Source of the DNA: JBHHZM01 sp046758065
GTDB lineage: Bacteria; Pseudomonadota; Alphaproteobacteria; JAAXGF01
Assembly: GCA_046758065.1 (NCBI GenBank)
Contig: JBHHZM010000147.1
Location: 1 to 7,154 of the forward strand
Length of the DNA: 7,154 nucleotides
Direction: 5' to 3'
Both the position numbers and the translations under genes were made by a program. The first letter of the stretch is position 1. Each line of letters opens with the position of its first letter. The notes beneath the pieces were generated by a model. That model did not search any database and was not told the DNA's origin. It saw nothing but the letters and a program-made list of their open reading frames with translations. Positions 1 through 6,264 of the stretch are shown piece by piece.

Positions 1-590
1 GCACGACGATGTGGGTCTCCGCCGCCACGGCGGCCGATTCGAGCGCCGCGTCGGTCCCGCTTGCCGGCGAGCTGGTCGCGCGACTGGAGCCCCGAGATGT
101 GCATGACCTCGCCACCGAAGCCGCCGCGGCCGAGAAAGTCGGGCATGTGGGGCTTGTTCGAATAGAGTCCGATGCAGACAACGACCAGATCGAAGGCGTC
201 GCTTTGGGTCTCGCCGTTTCGATTCCAGGTCACCGTCCAGCCCGAGCCCGGCCCGTCGCGCTCGGCGATGTTCGTCACGTCGGCGCCGAAACGGATGCAG
301 GGCGTGATGGCGAAGTGCTCGGCGTAGTCCTCGAGGTATTTCTGGATGACCGGCCCGGGCGTGAAGTCGGGCGTGTCCCCGGGCAAGGGCCAGTCGGGGA
401 ACTCGTAGAGCTCACGCTGGACCTGCACGCCGAAGTTCGAATAGCCGACCGTCCAGACGCCGCCGAGCACCGGGCCCCGCTCGAAGACCGCGCAGTCGAG
501 GCCCCGCTGCAACAGCATCCGGGCCGTCGCCAGCCCGGCGACGCCGGCACCGACGATGGCGACCCTGCGCGCACCGCTCACATCCGCCAT
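1..590 (-). CDS. Flavin-containing monooxygenase-like protein, 3' end outside window and probably frameshifted
   Basis: The gene runs off the left edge; 196 codons are open from the ATG at 590. The product starts MADVSGARRVAIVGAGVAGLATA, with the FAD Rossmann motif GAGVAG (14-19), then VFERGPVLGGVWTV, and RELYEFPDWPLP, which resembles the EFSDFPWP segment of plant and bacterial FMOs. The class B fingerprint FxGxxxH appears as FGGEVMH (158-164). These enzymes use FAD and NADPH to oxygenate soft N or S atoms, here plausibly an amine linked to the cluster substrate. After LAGK (174-177) the NADPH-binding Rossmann motif should follow. Instead the frame continues into implausible RDRRGARIGRRGGG, while another frame reads TDAALESAAVAAETHIVV, as expected just after that motif. 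A deletion or frameshift near 55-60 is therefore likely, making this a possible pseudogene. An alternative start is the GTG at 581, giving a 4-base overlap with the preceding stop; neither start has a strong ribosome site. Confidence 0.8.
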   Translation of the reverse strand, partial: MADVSGARRVAIVGAGVAGLATARMLLQRGLDCAVFERGPVLGGVWTVGYSNFGVQVQRELYEFPDWPLPGDTPDFTPGPVIQKYLEDYAEHFAITPCIRFGADVTNIAERDGPGSGWTVTWNRNGETQSDAFDLVVVCIGLYSNKPHMPDFLGRGGFGGEVMHISGLQSRDQLAGKRDRRGARIGRRGGGDPHRR

Positions 591-802
591 CGAAAGGGCC
601 TCGCGATGGCGTAGGCGACGACGGATATGACCCACAGCACCAGCACGTAGCTGCCGAACAGGAGCCAGAGGACGAGCGTCCAGAGTGCGTAGTAGCCGGC
701 CCGGGCGTGGCCGTCGACGGCCACCAGGCGATAGACGTAGCCGGCGTGGAGCAGGCCGAAAACCGCGCCGACGACGGTTCCAGCCCAGAGCACCGCCGTC
801 AT
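578..802 (-). CDS. Small two-helix membrane protein, unknown function
   Basis: 74 residues; I do not recognise the family. Two hydrophobic segments are clear: about 3-22 (AVLWAGTVVGAVFGLLHAGYV) and about 38-66 (rich in W, L, V and Y). A short polar link joins them (RLVAVDGHARAG, about 25-36), and the C-terminus is basic (ARPFRWRM). No catalytic motif is visible. A strong ribosome site, sustained reading frame, two well-formed membrane segments and tight placement between two flavoenzyme genes argue that it is real. The final codons overlap the start of the next gene by 13 bases (or 4 if that gene starts at the GTG at 581). It may anchor or assist a neighbouring enzyme or act as a small transporter accessory; this is speculation from context. 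Confidence 0.75.
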   Translation of the reverse strand: MTAVLWAGTVVGAVFGLLHAGYVYRLVAVDGHARAGYYALWTLVLWLLFGSYVLVLWVISVVAYAIARPFRWRM

Positions 803-807
803 TGGTT

Positions 808-814
808 CCCCCCT
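808..814 (-). promoter_or_regulatory. Shine-Dalgarno site deciding the start of the small membrane protein
   Basis: AGGGGGG on the minus strand lies 5 bases before the ATG at 802. An in-frame ATG at 832 would add ten mostly polar residues (MRFAAVRGEP) that are encoded across this site, so 802 is preferred. Confidence 0.65.
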
Positions 815-847
815 TACCGCGGCGAACCGCAAAGTCTGCCGGCGGTA
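815..847 (-). other. Intercistronic inverted repeat before the small membrane protein gene
   Basis: In the 55-base gap, TACCGC and GCGGTA form a 6-bp stem that continues for 3 more pairs (GGC/GCC) after a single bulged base, with a loop of about 14 bases. In the minus-strand transcript the hairpin ends directly at the AGGGGGG ribosome site of the next gene. It has no U-run, so it is not a standard terminator. It may stabilise the message or modulate translation, or it may be chance in GC-rich DNA. Confidence 0.35.
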
Positions 848-857
848 TGGCGTTACG

Positions 858-3302
858 TCAACGCTTCACCCGTTCCATCTTCGGGTCGTAGAGCGGCGCG
901 AGATGGAGCGTGCAGGGCACGCGCTCGGTCGCGACCTCGAGCTCGTAGGCGCCCGAGGTGAGATAACCGGTGGACACCCCGCCGCCGTTCCGCACGTAAC
1001 CGTAGCCGATGTTCTTGGCCACCGTGTAGCCCCAGCCGCCGCTGGTGAGCCAGCCGGCGCGTTCGCCGTTGCGGTAGATCGTCTCGCGGCCGAGCAGCAC
1101 GATCCCGGGATCGTCGACGGTGAAGCAGGCAAAACGTTTCGCAAGCGGCGCCGCCTGCTGTTCGATCAACGCCCGACGCCCTCTGAAGGGCGTGTTCTTC
1201 TTCAGCTTGACCGCCCAGCCCAGACCGGCTTCGAGCGGGGTGTAGTCGGGGCCGATGTCGGACCCCCAGGCGCGATAGCCCTTTTCCAGCCGCAGGCTCT
1301 CGATGGCGCGGTAGCCGGCGTTGACGATGCCGTGGCGCGCGCCCGCCGCCATCAGCGCTTCGTAAACCTGCGCCGCCGCCGCGGCCGGCATGTGCAGCTC
1401 CCAGCCGAGTTCGCCCACATAGGTGACGCGCAGCGCCGTAACCGGAGCGCCGGCGACGACGATTTCGCGCACGCAGGCAAACGGGAAACCCCGGTTGGAC
1501 AGATCGGCGTCGCTCACCCGGGACAGCACGTCGCGCGCCCGCGGTCCCATCAGCGACAAGGTGGCGTAGGCTTCGGTCACGTCGTCGAGCCGGGCCTCGG
1601 CGTCGGCCGGAATATCGTTCTCGATCCACTTGAAGTCATGGGTGCGGAAGGCGGTGCCGGTGACGATGTAGAATCTGTCCTCGGCCAGGCGGGCGACGGT
1701 GAGATCGCATTCGATGCCACCGCGCGAGTTGAGCATCTGGGTATAGGTCAGGCGGCCCGGCGGCCTGGTCACGTCGTTGGCGCAGGTCCGGTCGAGGACG
1801 GCCTCGGCGTCGCGGCCCGACAGCGTGAACTTGGCGAACGAGCTCTGGTCGAACAGCGCCACGCGTTCGCGCGTCGTCCGGTGTTCGGCTCCGACGTGCT
1901 CGAACCAGTTCTGGCGACCGAAGGAGTAGCGATCGCGCGGCTCGACGCCCGCCGGCGCGAACCAGTTGGGCCGCTCCCAGCCGAGCTTGGAACCGAAGCA
2001 GGCGCCCTGCTCCGCGAGACGCGAATAGAGCGGCGAGACGTGGAGCGGCCGGCCGCTTTCGTGTTCCTCCTGCGGCCACGCGATGGTGTAATGCTTGCCG
2101 TAGAGTTCGAGGGTCCGTTCGCGCACCCATGCCTGATCGCGGTGCATCGTGGCGAAGCGGCGGATGTCGACCACCCAGAGATCCATCGGCGCCTCGCCGC
2201 CGACGATCCACTCGGCGAGCGCCTTGCCGGCGCCGCCGCCGGCGGCGATGCCGAAGGCGTTGAAGCCGGCGCCGACGAAGAACCCTGTCACCTCGGGCGC
2301 CGCGCCGAGAATGAAATTGCCGTCCGGCGTGAAACTTTCGGGACCGTTGACGAGTTGCTTGACGCCGGCGTTCTCGAGCGCCGGCACGCGCGCCAGCGCC
2401 TGTTCCATCAGCTCCTCGAAGTGCCCCCAGTCGGAATCGAGCAGGGTGAAATGGAAATCCTTCGGAATGCCGTCGAGCGCCCAGGGAACCGGGTCGGGCT
2501 CGTAGCCGCCCATGACCAGCCCACCGACCTCTTCCTTGAAATAGATCAGGCGGTCGGGGTCGCGCAGCGTGGGCAGCCCGGGCGCCACGCCGGCGATCGC
2601 TTCGGTCACCATGTACTGGTGCTGCACCGACTGCAACGGCACCGTGACCCCGGCAAGCGCGCCGACCTCGCGCGCCCACTGTCCGGCGCAGTTGACGACG
2701 ATCTCGCAGGCGATCTCGCCTGCGGGCGTCGTCACCCCGGCGACGCGGCCGTTTTCGACGCGAACGGCGGTGACCGGCGTGTCCTCGATGATCCGCACCC
2801 CGCCTACGCGCGCGCCCTTGGCCAGCGCCAGCGTGATGTCGGACGGGTTGGCCTGGCCGTCGGTCGGCAGGAAGGCGGCGCCGACCACGTCTGAGATGTC
2901 CATCGGCGGCCACATATCGCGCGCCTCGTTCGGCGTCAGCAGGTGCATTTCGAGGCCGAAGCTGTGCGCGGTCGTCGCCTGGCGCCTGATCTCGGTCATG
3001 CGTTCGGCGTTGCAGGCGAGGCGTAGGCCGCCGTTGCGCTTCCAGCCCGTCGCCTGGCCGGTTTCGGCTTCGAGGCGGTCGTAGAGCTCGACCGAATACT
3101 TGAGCAGCCGGGTGACGTTGGCCGAGGTGCGCAACTGGCCGACGAGACCGGCGGCGTGGAAGGTCGAGCCCGATGTCAGCTTCTTGCGTTCGAGCACGAC
3201 GACGTCGCGCCAGCCGAGGCCGGCGAGGTGGTAGGCGGTGGCGCAGCCGACGATGCCGCCGCCGATGACCACGACCCGGGCCTGGGTGGGAAACGCCGTC
3301 AT
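858..3302 (-). CDS. Dimethylglycine/sarcosine dehydrogenase-like FAD and folate oxidoreductase
   Basis: Cytoplasmic flavoenzyme, 814 residues, a normal length for the family. It is predicted to oxidise an N-methyl group (dimethylglycine, sarcosine or a similar N-methylated amino acid) and pass the one-carbon unit to tetrahydrofolate. Order of parts: N-terminal DAO-type FAD domain (about 9-365) with Rossmann motif VVVIGGGIVGCATA (10-23) and VLER (36-39); GSTFHAAGL (45-53), where H49 aligns with the histidine that carries covalent FAD in dimethylglycine dehydrogenase; the closing FAD strand GFFVGAGFNAFGIAAGGGAGKALAEW, which begins at 340; a linker FAO_M-like domain (about 370-425, IRRF at 380-383); a GcvT-type aminomethyl/folate domain (about 430-705), including GGIECDLTV (528-536), whose D533 lines up with the GcvT catalytic/folate aspartate, and RVTYVGELGWEL (625-636); and a GcvT C-terminal barrel (about 720-805). 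The start is set by the ribosome site overlapping the kinase stop. Dimethylglycine versus sarcosine specificity cannot be decided here. Confidence 0.92.
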   Translation of the reverse strand: MTAFPTQARVVVIGGGIVGCATAYHLAGLGWRDVVVLERKKLTSGSTFHAAGLVGQLRTSANVTRLLKYSVELYDRLEAETGQATGWKRNGGLRLACNAERMTEIRRQATTAHSFGLEMHLLTPNEARDMWPPMDISDVVGAAFLPTDGQANPSDITLALAKGARVGGVRIIEDTPVTAVRVENGRVAGVTTPAGEIACEIVVNCAGQWAREVGALAGVTVPLQSVQHQYMVTEAIAGVAPGLPTLRDPDRLIYFKEEVGGLVMGGYEPDPVPWALDGIPKDFHFTLLDSDWGHFEELMEQALARVPALENAGVKQLVNGPESFTPDGNFILGAAPEVTGFFVGAGFNAFGIAAGGGAGKALAEWIVGGEAPMDLWVVDIRRFATMHRDQAWVRERTLELYGKHYTIAWPQEEHESGRPLHVSPLYSRLAEQGACFGSKLGWERPNWFAPAGVEPRDRYSFGRQNWFEHVGAEHRTTRERVALFDQSSFAKFTLSGRDAEAVLDRTCANDVTRPPGRLTYTQMLNSRGGIECDLTVARLAEDRFYIVTGTAFRTHDFKWIENDIPADAEARLDDVTEAYATLSLMGPRARDVLSRVSDADLSNRGFPFACVREIVVAGAPVTALRVTYVGELGWELHMPAAAAAQVYEALMAAGARHGIVNAGYRAIESLRLEKGYRAWGSDIGPDYTPLEAGLGWAVKLKKNTPFRGRRALIEQQAAPLAKRFACFTVDDPGIVLLGRETIYRNGERAGWLTSGGWGYTVAKNIGYGYVRNGGGVSTGYLTSGAYELEVATERVPCTLHLAPLYDPKMERVKR

Positions 3303-3307
3303 CGCGA

Positions 3308-3311
3308 CCTC
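3308..3311 (-). promoter_or_regulatory. Shine-Dalgarno site of the oxidoreductase, overlapping the kinase stop
   Basis: The minus-strand run TGAGGT contains both the kinase stop codon (TGA) and a GAGG ribosome site, 5 bases before the ATG at 3302. It supports 3302 over the in-frame ATG at 3332, which would overlap the kinase gene by 23 bases and has no clear ribosome site. Confidence 0.55.
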
Positions 3312-4188
3312 ACGCCGATAAGAAGTCGTCATAGGCGCGCTCGAAGCGCGCGAGGTTCTCGGCGGTGTACGCGACGTAGTCGAAGTCGATGTCGAGGTGG
3401 ATTTCGGAGACCATGCTCCACATCGCTTCGCGCAGCAGCGATGCAGCCTTCATCGCCTTGAGCCGGCGGCGCATGCCGTCGGTGACCGGCGCCTCGAAAT
3501 AGGCTTCGAGCAAGCGGTCCTCGTCGTCCGGCGTGAACCGGTTGTTCGACGCCAGGTTGGCGAGGTCGAACAGCGGACTGTTGAAGCCGGCGTAGTCCCA
3601 GTCGACAAGCCACAGGCGCGTCCCGTCGTCGATGAAGTTGGCGGCAAGCAGGTCGTTGTGTCCGAAGGCGATGCGCACCGGCCCGACCGCGGCTTCGAGC
3701 GCCTGGTTGGCGGCGAGAAACCGGGGGAGTTCCCCGGTCATGCGGCTATCGCCCTCGCGCAGCAGTTTGGCGTAGCCGCGCACCACCTGGAACACCCAGA
3801 AGACCAGCGCCGGCCCCGTGAAGTGCCGCGGAATCTCGTCGTGCAAGCGGCGGATCAGCGGCGTGATGCGACCCGCGCCATGGGCGGCGCGCACCTCGGC
3901 TTCGCCGTAGGTCTTGCCCTCGATGAAGCGCACCACGAGCGCGCCCGGCTCGGCGTGAACCACCTCGGGCGAGACTCCGGCGGCGTGGGCTGCGCGGCTC
4001 GCCGCGAGCTCGTTGAAGCGCATGACGCCGTGGACCGGGATGTCGTCGCCGATGCGCACGACGAAGCGCGTTCCGCGGTCGCGGACGACGAAGTTGCGGT
4101 TGGTGATGCCGCCCGGCAGGGGCTCGGGCTCGACCGGCCCCGACCAGCAGGAAAGCGCCGCCGCCTTGATTTGCGCCGCGTCGCTCAT
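3310..4188 (-). CDS. Choline-kinase-like phosphotransferase (APH/LicA fold)
   Basis: Soluble protein of 292 residues, predicted to transfer phosphate from ATP to a small hydroxylated molecule. Visible motifs: a nucleotide loop GGITNRNF (26-33) as in LicA/choline kinase-type enzymes; a beta strand FVVRIGD (42-48) where Arg45 may occupy the usual ATP-binding basic position; the catalytic Brenner motif FGHNDLLAAN (175-184, with H177, D179 and N184); and the metal-binding segment LVDWDYAGFN (194-203, D196). The DWDYAG wording and the NLASNNRF stretch after it resemble the choline/ethanolamine kinase group (COG0510) more than antibiotic kinases. The start at 4188 is chosen for its Shine-Dalgarno site. 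The stop TGA is 7 bases before the oxidoreductase start. Placement between a betaine-type importer and an N-demethylating oxidoreductase favours choline or another amino alcohol as substrate. Thiamine, homoserine or another small alcohol cannot be excluded from sequence alone. Confidence 0.88.
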   Translation of the reverse strand: MSDAAQIKAAALSCWSGPVEPEPLPGGITNRNFVVRDRGTRFVVRIGDDIPVHGVMRFNELAASRAAHAAGVSPEVVHAEPGALVVRFIEGKTYGEAEVRAAHGAGRITPLIRRLHDEIPRHFTGPALVFWVFQVVRGYAKLLREGDSRMTGELPRFLAANQALEAAVGPVRIAFGHNDLLAANFIDDGTRLWLVDWDYAGFNSPLFDLANLASNNRFTPDDEDRLLEAYFEAPVTDGMRRRLKAMKAASLLREAMWSMVSEIHLDIDFDYVAYTAENLARFERAYDDFLSA

Positions 4189-4193
4189 GACGA

Positions 4194-4200
4194 CCTTCTT
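4194..4200 (-). promoter_or_regulatory. Shine-Dalgarno site deciding the kinase start
   Basis: AAGAAGG on the minus strand sits 5 bases before the ATG at 4188. An in-frame ATG further upstream at 4236 would add 16 residues (MQSARIRIGAGRKKVV) that include this site, so 4188 is the better start. Confidence 0.65.
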
Positions 4201-4254
4201 GCGGCCGGCGCCAATCCGGATTCGGGCGCTCTGCAAAACGCCATGCCGCCCATC

Positions 4255-6261
4255 CTATTCAAGGCCCAGTTCGCGCTTCTTGCGCCGGCTCCAGGCCGAG
4301 ATCAGGCGGTCGGAGATCATGGCGATCGAGGCGACGCACATGCCGGCGACGATACCGCGCCCGGTATCTGCCTTGGTGAGCGCGATGTAGACTTCCTGGC
4401 CGAGATCGCGGGTGCCGACGAGCGCGGTGATGACGAGCATCGAGAGCGCCATCATGATCGTCTGGTTGACCCCCAGCATGATCTCGGGCAGCGCCAGGGG
4501 AATTTGCACCCGCCACAGAATCTGCCGCCGCGAGCAACCGGCGGCGACCGCCGCCTCGATGATCGACGGCGGCACCTGACGGATGCCGTGATCGGTGTAG
4601 CGGATCACCGGAACCAGCGAATACGCGACGACCGCGATCATCGCCGAGAAGTCGCCCACCCGGAAAAGCATGACCACGGGGATGAGGTAAACGAACGAGG
4701 GCAGGGTCTGGAGCGTGTCGATGACCGCCTGGACGACGCGGTGCGCCCGATCGTTGCGCGCGGCCCAGACCCCTATCGGCATGCCGATCAGCGAGGCAAT
4801 CACCACCGAGATGCCGCACAGGTAGGTCGAGATCATCGCCTTCTGCCAGTTGCCGGTGACGGCGATGAACAGCGCGAGTCCGGCGACCAGCGCGGCCAGC
4901 CGCAGGCCGCCGAGCTGGAAGCCGGCGAGCGCGACGAATCCGACCACCGCGATCCACGGCAACGACAACAGGAAGCGCTTGAACGGGATCAGCGCGTTCA
5001 ACAGCAGCCACGACTTGACCGCGTCGATCTCGTCGAAGAAGTTCCGGTTGATATAGGAAACGAGGTCGTCCCATATCGGTCCGGTGGTCACCGAGAGGCT
5101 CTCGGGAAACGACTGCAACGCCGGCACGACGGCGCCGAGCAGCGTCAGCGGCACGACGACGGCGAGCGCCAGCGTCAGGTTCGGGTAGCGGCGCCACAGG
5201 CTCGCGGCCGCGTCGCGGTGCGCCGGCGGCGGCTTGGCGGCGAAAGCCTGGCTCAGACGGTCGAGCGCGATGGCGAGCAGGGTGAGCGCGATCCCCGCTT
5301 CGAGGCCCCTGCCGACGGCGAGGCGTTTGAGCGAGGTCAGCACGTCGAAGCCGAGGCCGCCGGCGCCGATCATCGAGGCGATGATCACCATGTTGAGCGA
5401 CAGCATGATCACCTGGTTGACGCCGACCATCAGGGTCGGGCGCGCCGCCGGGATCATCACCCGCCAGGTGAGCTGGCGCCGCGAGCACCCCGCCATGCGG
5501 CCGAATTCGACGACCTCAGCGGGCACCGTCTTGAGCGCAAGCAGCGTGCAGCGGACCATCGGCGGCATGGCGTAGATGATGGTCGCGATCATCGCCGCGA
5601 CCGATCCGAAGCCGAAAAGAAACAGCACCGGCACGAGATAGGCGAACACCGGCACGGTCTGCATGAGATCGAGCACCGGCGTGAGCGCCGCCTCGATGCG
5701 CGGATCGCGATGCCCGAAGACGCCGACAAGCAGCCCCAACGTCACGCCGATAGGCACCGCGATGAGAATCGACGACAGCGTCACCATGGCGCTGTCCCAC
5801 TGGCCGAACACGGCGAGGTAGAGGAAGCAGGCGCCCGTCAGGCCGGCGAGCTTCCAGTCGCGCGCCTGGCGGCCGAGCAGGGCGACGACCACGATCACGC
5901 CCAGCCATGAGAGGCGGGGAAGCCGGTAGACGGTCTCCTCCGCGCCGGTCACAATTCTGAAGCCTTCGGCGAGAAGGCCGTCGGCGAGATCGAGCGGCCA
6001 GTTGAGCAGCCACGAAAACGACCGCGTCAGCTCCTTGAATGTGAACAGTCCAAGATCGGCGTCGTTGACCAGCCATTTCATGAAATCGCTGATCCAGAAC
6101 CTGAGCGGCACGGTCCAGCCCCGGGGATACTTGAACGCCCAGGGGACGAGGTCGCTGGCGGCGAACAGCGCGACGGTGAGCGCCAGCGCCACGGCCCAAA
6201 GCACGAGCCCCGACCGCGCCCCGGAAATGCGCGCTAGCGCCGCGGACGACGGCGCGCTCAC
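4255..6261 (-). CDS. Betaine/proline-type ABC permease with two tandem transport domains
   Basis: Inner-membrane channel subunit, 668 residues, GTG start. Single ProW/ChoW-type permeases are about 280-400 residues; this protein contains two copies. Copy 1 spans about 158-340 and copy 2 about 476-657. The halves match closely: QTVPVFAYLVPVLFLF (201-216) against QTLPSFVYLIPVVMLF (518-533), and the cytoplasmic EAA loops VEFGRMAGCSRRQLTWRVMIP (251-271) against IEAAVAAGCSRRQILWRVQIP (568-588). Both loops keep the conserved Gly (258, 575) and the IP pair that docks on the ATPase. Each copy has an extra N-terminal region with a membrane segment near 17-35 or 362-380 and an amphipathic stretch (about 50-100 and 395-432). 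The chain could therefore form the whole channel without dimerising. No substrate-binding domain is fused, so a separate periplasmic protein is expected. It ends in a basic tail (SRRKKRELGLE) with TAG, 66 bases before the kinase gene. The family is secure; the substrate is inferred. Confidence 0.95.
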   Translation of the reverse strand: MSAPSSAALARISGARSGLVLWAVALALTVALFAASDLVPWAFKYPRGWTVPLRFWISDFMKWLVNDADLGLFTFKELTRSFSWLLNWPLDLADGLLAEGFRIVTGAEETVYRLPRLSWLGVIVVVALLGRQARDWKLAGLTGACFLYLAVFGQWDSAMVTLSSILIAVPIGVTLGLLVGVFGHRDPRIEAALTPVLDLMQTVPVFAYLVPVLFLFGFGSVAAMIATIIYAMPPMVRCTLLALKTVPAEVVEFGRMAGCSRRQLTWRVMIPAARPTLMVGVNQVIMLSLNMVIIASMIGAGGLGFDVLTSLKRLAVGRGLEAGIALTLLAIALDRLSQAFAAKPPPAHRDAAASLWRRYPNLTLALAVVVPLTLLGAVVPALQSFPESLSVTTGPIWDDLVSYINRNFFDEIDAVKSWLLLNALIPFKRFLLSLPWIAVVGFVALAGFQLGGLRLAALVAGLALFIAVTGNWQKAMISTYLCGISVVIASLIGMPIGVWAARNDRAHRVVQAVIDTLQTLPSFVYLIPVVMLFRVGDFSAMIAVVAYSLVPVIRYTDHGIRQVPPSIIEAAVAAGCSRRQILWRVQIPLALPEIMLGVNQTIMMALSMLVITALVGTRDLGQEVYIALTKADTGRGIVAGMCVASIAMISDRLISAWSRRKKRELGLE

Positions 6262-6264
6262 GAT

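Noticed and set aside
1..590. Assignment of the flavin monooxygenase as trimethylamine monooxygenase (Tmm)
   Set aside because: Tempting beside a betaine/TMAO-type importer, but the N-terminal half does not resemble Tmm beyond the general FAD motif; it looks closer to the FMO1-like group.
9..614. A 201-codon open frame on the plus strand
   Set aside because: It is antisense to the flavin monooxygenase gene, whose minus-strand translation has clear FAD-binding motifs; the plus-strand product has none.
903..2894. A 663-codon open frame on the plus strand
   Set aside because: It lies wholly antisense to the oxidoreductase gene, and its product is low-complexity (rich in A, R, G, V and D) with no domain. 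Such long shadows are common in GC-rich coding DNA.
1636..2913. A 425-codon minus-strand frame inside the oxidoreductase gene
   Set aside because: It is an out-of-phase reading of the same DNA with an Arg/Gly-rich product; the overlapping 814-residue frame carries all recognisable motifs.
4189..4254. Possible promoter or terminator in the 66-base gap between permease and kinase
   Set aside because: No stem with a U-run and no convincing -35/-10 pair is visible; it reads as an ordinary intra-operon spacer.
4259..5488. A 409-codon minus-strand frame inside the permease gene
   Set aside because: It is an out-of-phase, Arg/Ala-rich shadow without membrane segments, whereas the permease frame shows two complete transport domains.
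3397..5910. An 837-codon open frame on the plus strand
   Set aside because: It is antisense across two clearly recognised genes (kinase and permease). The product is a His/Asp/Arg/Gln-rich string without any fold, so it is a complementary-strand artefact.
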